In this document: one piece after another, positions 1 through 7,853 of the stretch | Position numbering within the stretch: position 1 is the first letter of the stretch | Layout: the number at the start of each line of letters is the position of its first letter | From: Spirosoma fluviale | GTDB taxonomy: Bacteria > Bacteroidota > Bacteroidia > Cytophagales > Spirosomataceae | Assembly: GCA_945906795.1 (NCBI GenBank) | Contig: CAMDRO010000007.1 | Span: 1-64,000 of the forward strand | DNA: 64,000 bases | Direction: 5' to 3' | Program-made: the position numbers and the translations under genes | The notes under the pieces: model-generated | Seen by the model: the letters and a program-made list of their open reading frames with translations, nothing else | The model's database searches: none | Told to the model about the DNA's origin: nothing

Positions 1-35
1 TCAAGCAAGCTTGAAGGTCTCCAGTCGATTAATCG

Positions 36-121
36 TACTTGGGATGGGAATCGAACCCACACGAGCGTTACGGCTCACAGGATTTTAAGTCCTGCGTGTC
101 TACCAGTTCCACCACCCAAGC
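36..121 (-). tRNA. tRNA-Leu (anticodon TAA)
   Basis: Read on the minus strand it folds as an 86-nt class II tRNA: acceptor stem GCTTGGG/CCCAAGT with discriminator A, anticodon stem CAGGA/TCCTG with loop CTTAAAA (anticodon TAA), a long variable arm typical of Leu, and a GGTTCGATTCC T-arm. CCA is not encoded. It lies 45 bases downstream of tRNA-Gly on the same strand and is probably co-transcribed with it. Confidence 0.97.
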
Positions 122-166
122 GTCCCTGTAAAACTCAAAAGCACCGGAAAGTGCCTTCTTGTTTTG

Positions 167-239
167 AGCGAAAGACGGGGTTCGAACCCGCGACCTCGAC
201 CTTGGCAAGGTCGCGCTCTACCAGCTGAGCTACTTTCGC
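167..239 (-). tRNA. tRNA-Gly (anticodon GCC)
   Basis: 73-nt cloverleaf on the minus strand: acceptor GCGAAAG/CTTTCGC with discriminator T, anticodon stem CGACC/GGTCG with loop TTGCCAA (anticodon GCC), and T-arm GGGTTCGAACCC. It is the first tRNA of a two-tRNA transcript with tRNA-Leu(TAA). CCA is not encoded. Confidence 0.97.
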
Positions 240-251
240 AATTTGTGGATG

Positions 252-282
252 CAAAATTAAGTGGTTAGACTCATTTATGCAA
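252..282 (-). promoter_or_regulatory. promoter of the tRNA-Gly/tRNA-Leu operon
   Basis: On the minus strand a TTG (282-280) is followed after exactly 20 bases by TAATTTTG (259-252), matching the Bacteroidota sigma-70-type consensus TTG-N19-21-TAnnTTTG. The expected start of transcription lies just before tRNA-Gly, which begins at 239. Confidence 0.75.
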
Positions 283-312
283 GAGGAAAGCTAATTTAAA
301 TGAAATATTCTC

Positions 313-320
313 TAATTTTG
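313..320 (+). promoter_or_regulatory. possible -7 element of the Lrp-family gene
   Basis: TAATTTTG matches the Bacteroidota -7 motif TAnnTTTG, 17 bases before the ATG of the regulator. No TTG is found at the expected -33 position, so this rests on the -7 match alone. Confidence 0.4.
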
Positions 321-337
321 TATTTGACATAATTATC

Positions 338-808
338 ATGAGCACCAATAAGCTAGACCAAATTGACCATCAATTACTTGAAATACTTCAAAGTAATGCC
401 AAAATTACCAACGCTCAGTTATCCAAGGAGGTCGGGCTTTCACCTGCGCCTACCCTCGAGCGTGTGAAGAAATTAGAGGCCACCGGAATCATCCAAAGTT
501 ATCATGCTCAATTAGATAGGGATAAAGTGGGTTTGGGCGTCACTACTTTTGTGACAGTTACTTTGACGGGTCACAAGAAGCAAGTGACGGAGTCATTTGT
601 CAATCAAATCAATTCAATTCCAGAAGTCATCGAATGCCATCACGTGACTGGCGCCGGAGATTTTATGTTGAAAATTATTTCAAAAGATATTTCAACCTAT
701 CAGAAATTGATGTTGGAAAAAATAAACGAAATCGAAGAGGTTTCTGCTACATCCACCATGGTTATCTTGTCCACCTTCAAAGAAAGCAAGGTTTTGCCTA
801 TTCCTTGA
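338..808 (+). CDS. Lrp/AsnC family transcriptional regulator
   Basis: 156-residue protein with the two-domain architecture of Lrp/AsnC regulators. The N-terminal winged helix-turn-helix (about residues 5-52) carries the AQLSKEVGLS and PTLERVKKLE segments typical of the family. A C-terminal RAM ligand-binding domain follows (about 70-145), with the characteristic segment EVIECHHVTGAGDFMLKI. Such proteins assemble as octamers and control amino-acid metabolism in response to an amino acid; the ligand here cannot be told. Length is normal. The gene is monocistronic and convergent with tgt, with 6 bases between the stop codons, and is divergent from the tRNA pair. Confidence 0.93.
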   Translation: MSTNKLDQIDHQLLEILQSNAKITNAQLSKEVGLSPAPTLERVKKLEATGIIQSYHAQLDRDKVGLGVTTFVTVTLTGHKKQVTESFVNQINSIPEVIECHHVTGAGDFMLKIISKDISTYQKLMLEKINEIEEVSATSTMVILSTFKESKVLPIP

Positions 809-814
809 TTTAAT

Positions 815-1948
815 TTATAGGCGATTCATGAATTGTGGCAACATGCGACTTTTCCAAGCCATGAATGTCCCAGCAAGAATTTCTTTTCGAGCCTCGCCCA
901 CAAGCCAGAGGTAAAATCTAAGATTAAAAACACTAGCGATCATCGGGCCGAGCATCTCCTCGCATCGGATCAAATGGCGCAAATAAGCTTTGGTATATTG
1001 GCCATGCGTGTCTTCAGCGAAGAATGGGTCAATGACCGAAAAGTCGGACTTCCATTTTTCATTTTTGATATTGATGATTCCTTCCGTGGTAAATATCATT
1101 CCATTTCGGGCATTTCTTGTTGGCATCACACAGTCAAACATATCAATCCCTAATGCTATTCCCTCTAAAATATTAGCAGGTGTCCCCACCCCCATTAAAT
1201 ACCGGGGCTTATCTTTGGGTAAAATATCGGTTACCTCGTCCGCCATTTTATACATATCTTCTACCGGTTCGCCCACGGAAAGTCCACCGATGGCGTTCCC
1301 AAACGCATTTTTTGACGCAATATATTCAGCAGAAACTTTGCGTAAATCGGAATAAACACTTCCCTGAACAATGGGGAAAAGGGCTTGTTGGTACCCATAT
1401 TTTGGACTCGTTTCGTCAAAACGCGTAATGCAACGATCTAACCAACGATGCGTCATGTCCATCGAGTTTCTCGCATATTCATAGGTACAAGGATATGGCG
1501 TGCATTCGTCAAAAGCCATGATAATGTCCGCGCCGATTGTCCGTTGAATATCCATGACATATTCGGGACTGAAAAAATGCGTACTACCGTCGATGTGTGA
1601 CTTGAATTTTACGCCTTCCTCGACAATTTTTCTTCCAGTTCCGGCCAATGAATACACTTGGTATCCTCCTGAATCGGTCAGTATGGGTTTTCCCCAACCA
1701 TTAAACCGATGCAAGCCACCCGCCGCTTCGATGATTTCTAAGCCAGGGCGAAGGTATAAATGGTAGGTGTTTCCCAAAATTATTTGGGCATTAATCGGTT
1801 TGCTTAATTCAGAAATATGTACGGCTTTGACTGTTCCGGCAGTCCCCACAGGCATGAAAATGGGCGTTTGGATAGTCCCATGATCTGTTGTTATTTCCCC
1901 TGCACGCGCCTTTGAGCTAGGATCCGTATGACTTATTTCAAATTTCAT
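815..1948 (-). CDS. tgt: queuine/preQ1 tRNA-guanine transglycosylase
   Basis: 377-residue Tgt. It exchanges the wobble guanine of GUN anticodons for preQ1 in queuosine biosynthesis. The pocket motif TDSGGYQ is at residues 91-97 (Asp92), followed by GGLSVGEP, MGVGTP and the signature FDCVMPTRNARNG (271-283). The C-terminal zinc site usual for bacterial Tgt (CxCxxC plus a distal His) is absent: the stretch after VIDP (residues 307-316) has no cysteine and the NLHFYL histidine is Arg344. I recall the same loss in other Bacteroidota Tgt proteins, so it is probably a lineage trait and not decay. ATG at 1948 gives the standard N-terminus. Convergent with the Lrp gene. Confidence 0.96.
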   Translation of the reverse strand: MKFEISHTDPSSKARAGEITTDHGTIQTPIFMPVGTAGTVKAVHISELSKPINAQIILGNTYHLYLRPGLEIIEAAGGLHRFNGWGKPILTDSGGYQVYSLAGTGRKIVEEGVKFKSHIDGSTHFFSPEYVMDIQRTIGADIIMAFDECTPYPCTYEYARNSMDMTHRWLDRCITRFDETSPKYGYQQALFPIVQGSVYSDLRKVSAEYIASKNAFGNAIGGLSVGEPVEDMYKMADEVTDILPKDKPRYLMGVGTPANILEGIALGIDMFDCVMPTRNARNGMIFTTEGIINIKNEKWKSDFSVIDPFFAEDTHGQYTKAYLRHLIRCEEMLGPMIASVFNLRFYLWLVGEARKEILAGTFMAWKSRMLPQFMNRL

Positions 1949-1952
1949 TCGA

Positions 1953-1960
1953 CAAAGCTA
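1953..1960 (-). promoter_or_regulatory. possible -7 element of tgt
   Basis: Minus-strand TAGCTTTG matches TAnnTTTG and ends only 4 bases before the tgt ATG, which would leave an almost leaderless mRNA. A TTG at 1987-1985 is 24 bases upstream, slightly too far for consensus. Confidence 0.4.
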
Positions 1961-1978
1961 GGCAAAAAATGAATGGAT

Positions 1979-2012
1979 GAATGGCAAATGCATTGAAAAA
2001 CATTTGCCATTC
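1979..2012 (-). terminator. hairpin terminator downstream of the PVC-type dehydrogenase gene
   Basis: Perfect 12-bp stem (GAATGGCAAATG / CATTTGCCATTC) with a 10-base loop, starting 7 bases after the stop codon of the leftward gene at 2020-5667. On the minus strand a T6 run follows 8 bases later, so it may be a factor-dependent or imperfect intrinsic terminator. It separates that gene from tgt. Confidence 0.6.
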
Positions 2013-2019
2013 ACACAGA

Positions 2020-5000
2020 TTATTCCACTTTCATAATACCATTCATAATTCGCCAGTGACCAGGGAATGTACACAAGAATGGATAATTTCCAGGGGTCGT
2101 TGGCGCCTTAAAGACCACTTTCACTCGGCCATTTGGCTCAACCAATGGCGTATAGGCCAAAATTTCTGGCAATGCAGGAATGTAGTTTTTAGCTACTCCG
2201 TCAGCAGCAGTGATCATTTTGTCCGCAGCCAATCCGATCTTCTCTTCACTTTTTAAAGCTCCTAACACCCAGTTATGAGGCATCGCATCTGTATTTTCAA
2301 AAATCAATTCAACCGTGGACCCAGCTGGAACAGTAAATTCTTTTTGATCATATTTCATCGCCTCAGGCACCGTTTTTAAAATCCGAGTAACCAACACACC
2401 CGCAACTTTTAAGGCAGGTATTTCCAACTTCCAAGCCATCGCCAATCGATCTAAAACTTCTAAATCTGTCGATCGAACACGGCTAGCTAATTCAGTTAAA
2501 TATGTTTTGGAATCTGTAGATAAATTAGCCACTCTTTTTACATTCCACGTTGCTGAAGCCCCTTTTAATGCGGCTCCAAAGGCAGGGGAAGAGATTTCCT
2601 TCATAGTCTGCAGATGTTGCACCACTCCATCAGCCGACCACGAAACAGCGCCGGCACGGAATAATTTTTCAATCATGATGACATTTAATCCGGATGATTG
2701 TGATACATCGATAGCTTTTCTATAAATATTATTTCCCCGTTCTTTTTCGCCTAAAACGGCCGAACGATCTAATTGAACCTCCATGATATATTGACCCGCA
2801 GTTTCAGGTGCCCAACCAAAATTTCCGACCCAAGGCCCATTGTTATTTTTAGTCACAGAAACCGTTTCCCCCGGAGCCACGCCATCTACGAAGGTATATG
2901 AATCATAGTCAATCCGATTGCCCATCCCCTCAATTTTGATGGTTAAAGGCAATGGTGTTCCCTTTGGAAGGGCGACTGTTCCCCTATTTTTTACGCGAAC
3001 GGTGAAGGGTAAACCTTCCCGAAGTTTGAAATTTCCTCCTTTGATTTGAATTTCTTGTACGACTAAATCAATTCCCGATGATGATCCTTCAGGACTAGGG
3101 TTTGCTAGATTTTTACCTAAAGATTCTGCGACAACTGGAATCTTTTTTGAGCCTTCCGCTGTGATGAATGCAGTTCTTCGTACTCCATTATGCGCCATCA
3201 TGTAGGCGGTGTAGGCCTCTGGAAGCCAGCGGTCTTTGTTGGTCTGTTCCGTAGAAATTTTGGTCATTAAAGCTTTTTCGACTTCTGGCGAATTTGGCAT
3301 TTCAATGAATGCTAAAACGGTGTTTAAGACTACAAGCGTGTCTTTATCGGCCATTAATTTCTTGTCTAACAATAATTTGGCCATCTCGGAAGTTCTAGGC
3401 AAAACCTGTACCGCTTGCTTTCTTACCGCAGCACTGGTATGTGATAAGGCATTTTTTAATGCAATTTTCACGGCTGGCAATTCTAATGCCCCTAAACCCT
3501 CTAGCGTTCTTAGCGCATGAATAGCTCCCACCGCTAAGCCGATTTCATCTGTTTTAGCCGTAGCCAAAACCTTTAAAAGTGCTGGAACCACATCTTTATT
3601 TCCTCTTTCAACTAACAATCTTTGGGCCTGTAAACGCCAAAATAAATTCGAATTACTTAAAGCAGCCACACAATTTTCTGGAGAATTTAAGGTTACCGGA
3701 GTATAAGCAGGCGCTTGATTATAGCCTACACGGTAAATTCTACCATGTGTATAATCCCGCAAATCATGGTCATAGGCATTTCCTAAACCATTAGTCCAAC
3801 CTTTTGGCGTGGGGTTATGTTGGATGATGAAACTATACCAATCTGCAATCCAAAGAGCTCCATCCGGACCCACTTGTGCAAACACCGGAGAAACCCATTC
3901 ATCAGCTCCCGCCAAGAAATTAAATGCCTCTTGGTCATTGAAATCGGACCCGGTTTTAACGGTTCTATTTTGGTGTACCACATGTCCTGTAGGCTCAGAA
4001 ACAAAGGCAATTTGATTCCAATATTTTTTAGGAAATGCGCGCGCAGAATAAAAATTATGTCCAGCAGCAGCGGTATATCCACCAAAGACATCCACCTGAC
4101 GTACTTTTTTGGTGATCGTCTTCATGTCTTTATGGGTGTCGATATTCTTACTTCCATTCAAGCTAAAAGGAGCATTCCAGATATTACGATGGGGAATCGC
4201 CATGTACCAACCGTGCGCATTGTTGGCCGTAGAACCAAAAACATCCCCCGCCTCATTGAAATCAAAACCCCAAGTATTATTGGAAGTGGTCGTCATGTGC
4301 TCCATTTTTGAACCATCGGGTTTAAATCTGAAAAAAGCCTGAGCAAATTGCAAAGAATCTGAACCCACTTTGCCTTTATAACCAGAATAACCGACACAAC
4401 CCCAAATCCAGTTGTCAAATCCATAATGTAAATTAGAGGGCCCCGCATGCGTATCACCGGTTCCAAAACCCGTGATTAACACTTTTTGCTGATCAGCAAC
4501 CCCATCTTCATTGGTATCTTTGATGAATAAAATATGAGGCGCTTGTGAAACGATTAATCCTCCATTGGCAAAAACCATACCTGTTGGGATGCTTAAACCC
4601 TCCGCAAAGCGAGTAAATTTATCGGCTTTGCCATCGTTATTCGTGTCTTCGCAACGTAAAATATAGTCGCTTCCGCCACTGGCCTTGCGTTCATTCGGAT
4701 AGTCCTTTGTAATTAACACGTATAATAATCCTTTTTCATCCCATGCCATCGCGATTGGGTGCATGACATTGGGTTCAGAGGCAAAAACTTGTAAATTAAA
4801 ATCCACAGGGATTTGAATGTATTTCACAGATTCCTCTGGGCTTAAGGGCAATTGCTGTAATTGTACCCCAGGTCGCTTTTCGTAGTTGGGCAGTTTGGCT
4901 TCGCGATAAGCTAAAGGAGCAAGTTTTAATTGGTCCAACAAAGCTCTTTTTTCCTCGCCAACCGCATACAATATACCTTGCGTGACTAATTGTTGGAATC

Positions 5001-5667
5001 CTTCTGTTTCCCAAGTTCTTTCATCGTGCCCATAGGCCGTATAAAAAACATTTCCTTTTCCATAGGTACGAATCCAAGTGTAAGGCTCTGTGCTGGCACC
5101 TGGCTTATCTTTTGCTTGTTCTGGACCAAGAATTCTAGACTGCAAAACGATATTATCGGGCTGTAATTTACTGTGCAAATAGGTTTCGTCCACGGTCTTG
5201 ATTCCAGGAAAATCTTTTAGCACGAGATGTCCAGGCATTTCATTTTTGATGCGAATGGAATCCATTTTATGGCGCCAAAATTGGCCTCCCACCATTTTGA
5301 CAAATTCAGGAGAATTTCTAAAACACCAAGAAGCACAATGTAAAGCGACTAAACCATGTCCTGAAGCAACATATTTTAAAAGCGCTTTTTCCTGAGGAGC
5401 GGCGATGGAATCCTGATTGGCAAATAAAATTAATGCGTCAAATTTATTTAAATAATCATCATTTAAGTCCTTTAAATTATCAGTATAGGTGATGTTCATC
5501 CCTTTAACGCCAACCGCAGATTGCAGGGCTGGATATCTGTCAAATGGTTTGTGGTGACCTTTGTCGCCTAAAAATAGGAGTTGGAGACGTCTGCCTTTCG
5601 GAGCATTTTGCGCCAAAGTGGTCACAATCGAACAAATTGAAAACAATACGATTAATAATTTTTTCAT
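2020..5667 (-). CDS. ThuA / PVC-type dehydrogenase / blue-copper multidomain secreted protein
   Basis: 1215-residue exported protein. In order: signal peptide (1-19); a ThuA-like domain (about 24-240, with the GHGLVALHCASWCF segment); a PVC-type beta-propeller dehydrogenase domain (about 280-640, with EPNVMHPIAMAWDEKG, DTNNDGKAD and THAGPSNLHYG); HEAT-like alpha repeats (about 670-810); a CARDB-like beta domain (about 870-1000); and a C-terminal plastocyanin/azurin domain. The azurin ligand set is intact: His1131 in MPHNWVLG, Cys1199, His1204 and Met1208 in CTFPGHWRIM. PVC homologues usually carry heme c; here a type-1 copper site would take that role. The likely role is extracytoplasmic oxidation of a sugar-related substrate with electrons passed to copper (inference). 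It follows the MocA-family oxidoreductase by 36 bases and an AAACCTA motif sits 6 bases before its ATG. Confidence 0.85.
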   Translation of the reverse strand: MKKLLIVLFSICSIVTTLAQNAPKGRRLQLLFLGDKGHHKPFDRYPALQSAVGVKGMNITYTDNLKDLNDDYLNKFDALILFANQDSIAAPQEKALLKYVASGHGLVALHCASWCFRNSPEFVKMVGGQFWRHKMDSIRIKNEMPGHLVLKDFPGIKTVDETYLHSKLQPDNIVLQSRILGPEQAKDKPGASTEPYTWIRTYGKGNVFYTAYGHDERTWETEGFQQLVTQGILYAVGEEKRALLDQLKLAPLAYREAKLPNYEKRPGVQLQQLPLSPEESVKYIQIPVDFNLQVFASEPNVMHPIAMAWDEKGLLYVLITKDYPNERKASGGSDYILRCEDTNNDGKADKFTRFAEGLSIPTGMVFANGGLIVSQAPHILFIKDTNEDGVADQQKVLITGFGTGDTHAGPSNLHYGFDNWIWGCVGYSGYKGKVGSDSLQFAQAFFRFKPDGSKMEHMTTTSNNTWGFDFNEAGDVFGSTANNAHGWYMAIPHRNIWNAPFSLNGSKNIDTHKDMKTITKKVRQVDVFGGYTAAAGHNFYSARAFPKKYWNQIAFVSEPTGHVVHQNRTVKTGSDFNDQEAFNFLAGADEWVSPVFAQVGPDGALWIADWYSFIIQHNPTPKGWTNGLGNAYDHDLRDYTHGRIYRVGYNQAPAYTPVTLNSPENCVAALSNSNLFWRLQAQRLLVERGNKDVVPALLKVLATAKTDEIGLAVGAIHALRTLEGLGALELPAVKIALKNALSHTSAAVRKQAVQVLPRTSEMAKLLLDKKLMADKDTLVVLNTVLAFIEMPNSPEVEKALMTKISTEQTNKDRWLPEAYTAYMMAHNGVRRTAFITAEGSKKIPVVAESLGKNLANPSPEGSSSGIDLVVQEIQIKGGNFKLREGLPFTVRVKNRGTVALPKGTPLPLTIKIEGMGNRIDYDSYTFVDGVAPGETVSVTKNNNGPWVGNFGWAPETAGQYIMEVQLDRSAVLGEKERGNNIYRKAIDVSQSSGLNVIMIEKLFRAGAVSWSADGVVQHLQTMKEISSPAFGAALKGASATWNVKRVANLSTDSKTYLTELASRVRSTDLEVLDRLAMAWKLEIPALKVAGVLVTRILKTVPEAMKYDQKEFTVPAGSTVELIFENTDAMPHNWVLGALKSEEKIGLAADKMITAADGVAKNYIPALPEILAYTPLVEPNGRVKVVFKAPTTPGNYPFLCTFPGHWRIMNGIMKVE

Positions 5668-5673
5668 TTTAAA

Positions 5674-5680
5674 TAGGTTT
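5674..5680 (-). promoter_or_regulatory. AAACCTA leader motif before the PVC dehydrogenase gene
   Basis: Minus-strand AAACCTA 6 bases upstream of the ATG at 5667. The same heptamer occurs at 6-8 bases before four other catabolic genes in the window. It is not complementary to the 16S rRNA tail, so it is not a Shine-Dalgarno sequence; its role is unknown. Confidence 0.45.
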
Positions 5681-5703
5681 TGTTGGCCGTAATTTTTCTG
5701 CTA

Positions 5704-6816
5704 TTAGAATTTGGGTATTTCAATAATCTTTCCACCTTGTAAAGCAGATTCATGGGCTAATATACCCACGGAAGTCCAATTGGCCGACTGAGGAGCATTA
5801 GGGAATGGATCGCGATCTGCAGCTAATGCCTGTAAAAATTCATTGACCAAATGTGGATGTGATCCACCATGGCCTCCTCCTTGAGTAAATGAAAGATGTT
5901 GGTTTTCATCTTCATCGTATACCCCTTTAGTGGTAAATCGCTGAATTTCTTCGGGCAAATAATGGGCAAAATCGGGCGTTGCTACCTTTTCCGGGATTTC
6001 TGGTTCTGGTTTTTTGGCCGTGTGAATAACTAATTCTTCTCCTTCTACCAAAGGCCATTCCACTGATTTTTTTGATCCATATACCTCAAAACTTTCGCGA
6101 TATTGCCTTGCTACATCAAATAATGAGCGGTAAACCATCGCGCTTAAATCAGAATCTCTGAATTTGATATGGGCGGACTCAACGGCAAAAGGTGAGTTAT
6201 AGTGCGAAATGAGTTCTTCGCGAATAGTACCCGACCCAAAACAAGAAACATATTCTGCCTCCAAACGCAATAATCCTGCAACTGGCCCCACACAATGGGT
6301 TGCATAGTGCATCGGAGGAAGCCCAGGCCAGTAATCAGGCCAACCATCCATTTCTTGTTGGTGCGAAGCTTTCAAAAACTGCACTTTCCCCAATTCCCCT
6401 TTATTATAAAGCTCTTTGATGTATAAAAACTCTCTGGAATAAACCACGGTTTCCATCATCATGTACTTTTTCCCCATTTTACGGGACGCCTCCACAATGG
6501 CCTTGCACTCGTCCACACTGGTAGCCATAGGAACGGTGCATGCTACATGTTTTCCTGCAAGCAAAGCTTTAAGGGTTTGCTCGGCATGTAAATGAATGGG
6601 AGAATTGATATGAACCACGTCAACAGCCGGATCTTTAATTAATTCTTCAAAATCAGTATAGCGTTTTTCGATTCCGTATGCATCACCGATGGCCTGCAAC
6701 TTATCTGCGTTTCGCTGGCAAATGGCATACATATTTGCCAAAGGATGTTTTAAATAAATAGGGATAAATTCAGCCCCAAAACCAAGGCCCACAATGGCAA
6801 CGTTGTACTTTTTCAT
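5704..6816 (-). CDS. Gfo/Idh/MocA family oxidoreductase
   Basis: 370-residue NAD(P)-dependent oxidoreductase. The N-terminal Rossmann fold has GLGFGAE at residues 10-16, and a C-terminal beta-sheet substrate domain follows. The family usually carries an EKP motif whose lysine contacts substrate and cofactor; here the corresponding site reads CTVP in GKHVACTVPMATS, so the Glu and Lys are missing. A histidine-rich segment (GGGHGGSHPH) near the C-terminus may bind metal or sugar. Family members act on sugars, inositols and glycosides; the substrate cannot be read from sequence. No signal peptide is seen, so it is probably cytoplasmic. Pairing with the downstream PVC protein (36-base gap) suggests one catabolic unit. 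Confidence 0.88.
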   Translation of the reverse strand: MKKYNVAIVGLGFGAEFIPIYLKHPLANMYAICQRNADKLQAIGDAYGIEKRYTDFEELIKDPAVDVVHINSPIHLHAEQTLKALLAGKHVACTVPMATSVDECKAIVEASRKMGKKYMMMETVVYSREFLYIKELYNKGELGKVQFLKASHQQEMDGWPDYWPGLPPMHYATHCVGPVAGLLRLEAEYVSCFGSGTIREELISHYNSPFAVESAHIKFRDSDLSAMVYRSLFDVARQYRESFEVYGSKKSVEWPLVEGEELVIHTAKKPEPEIPEKVATPDFAHYLPEEIQRFTTKGVYDEDENQHLSFTQGGGHGGSHPHLVNEFLQALAADRDPFPNAPQSANWTSVGILAHESALQGGKIIEIPKF

Positions 6817-6824
6817 TTAATTAA

Positions 6825-6831
6825 TAGGTTT
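6825..6831 (-). promoter_or_regulatory. AAACCTA leader motif before the MocA-family gene
   Basis: Minus-strand AAACCTA located 8 bases before the ATG at 6816. One of five exact copies placed 6-8 bases before a start codon in this window. Confidence 0.45.
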
Positions 6832-6894
6832 AAATTCAACAGGTAACTTATTTTTTGGTGCTCAAAAGCCTTAATTTTCGAATTAGCTTTTTCC

Positions 6895-6927
6895 AGCTTT
6901 ACTAACTTTTTAAAAGTTAGTAAAGCT
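6895..6927. repeat. dispersed inverted repeat, copy 1
   Basis: Perfect inverted repeat with 16-base arms (AGCTTTACTAACTTTT / AAAAGTTAGTAAAGCT) and a 1-base centre, between the EamA stop and the MocA-family start. A closely related element, sharing the core CTTTACTAACTTT and its complement, is at 39469-39501. Two intergenic copies 32 kb apart suggest a REP-like or small palindromic element that could also act as a terminator. Confidence 0.75.
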
Positions 6928-6967
6928 AAAAAAGCTTTTTGACAAAGGGGAATAGAAAATAGATTTT

Positions 6968-7852
6968 TTAGACCAATTTGTTGGATTTCTTTAAAAAAGG
7001 GTGTGCCATAACGGTTAATACCAGCAAAACGGTGCCCCAATAAAAGCCGGGATGCATGATTTCTTTGCTACCAAAAATATAAATCGCTAAAATAATTCCA
7101 TATACAGGTTCTAATGTGATCACTAAATTGATGGAGAAAACAGAGAAAACTTTATATAAATGTATGGTTTCAGTATAGGCATACACGGTACAAACAAGTG
7201 CTAAAATTCCGATCCAGAGCCAGTCAAGCCCTATTGGGAAATATCCAGTAAGCCCCTCAAAAGCGCCAAAACTCCAAACAATTCCTGTCAATATTCCGGC
7301 CGCAATCATTTCATATAGGGTGATTAATTTGGGGTCATGTGTATTAGTAAATTGGCCATTGACCACCGAAAATAAAGCACCAAAAAATCCAGAACCTATG
7401 CCCATGAGCAGCCCGAGCCACTGCGCTTGTTGGACCGAAAAAATAATGATCAAAGCCACGATCACCAATAATCCTAAAAAAACTTCGATCATCGATATGC
7501 GTACTTTTTTTGCAATTGGCTCAATTAATGAGGTCCAAAAAGTTTGCGTAGATAAGCCTGCGAGACACATGGTCACCGTGGAAACTTTGGCTGCGCCAAA
7601 AAACAATAGCCAATGTAAGGCAATGAACACCCCATTTAAAATCCAAACCCATAAAACAGGAGTACTTACTCGAATTTTTTTTTTAGTAAAACGAATAATC
7701 AGCCCCAAGCTAATCGCCGTGATCACACATCTGACAAATACAATGGTGAGCGCATTTGCCTGAGTCGCGTTTCCAAGTATCGCAGTAAATGCATAAATAA
7801 TGACGATGAAATGGATTTTGAAATAGTCCAATAAGTGAGGAGCGGTCTTCAT
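6968..7852 (-). CDS. EamA/DMT-family transporter
   Basis: 294-residue integral membrane protein with about ten hydrophobic segments arranged as two repeats, as in EamA drug/metabolite transporters. Examples are the segments around LLDYFKIHFIVIIYAF and the repeat near LISLYEM-like positions of the second half. The start is taken at the ATG at 7852, which leaves one base after the lptG-type stop codon (TAA-G-ATG); an upstream in-frame ATG at 7885 would overlap that gene by about 30 bases. Substrate unknown. It is translationally coupled to the LptG and DUF983 genes upstream. Confidence 0.85.
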   Translation of the reverse strand: MKTAPHLLDYFKIHFIVIIYAFTAILGNATQANALTIVFVRCVITAISLGLIIRFTKKKIRVSTPVLWVWILNGVFIALHWLLFFGAAKVSTVTMCLAGLSTQTFWTSLIEPIAKKVRISMIEVFLGLLVIVALIIIFSVQQAQWLGLLMGIGSGFFGALFSVVNGQFTNTHDPKLITLYEMIAAGILTGIVWSFGAFEGLTGYFPIGLDWLWIGILALVCTVYAYTETIHLYKVFSVFSINLVITLEPVYGIILAIYIFGSKEIMHPGFYWGTVLLVLTVMAHPFLKKSNKLV

Positions 7853-7853
7853 C

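Noticed and set aside
3817-4311. 164-codon plus-strand frame
   Set aside because: Entirely antisense to the PVC-type dehydrogenase domain, whose reading frame has clear family motifs.
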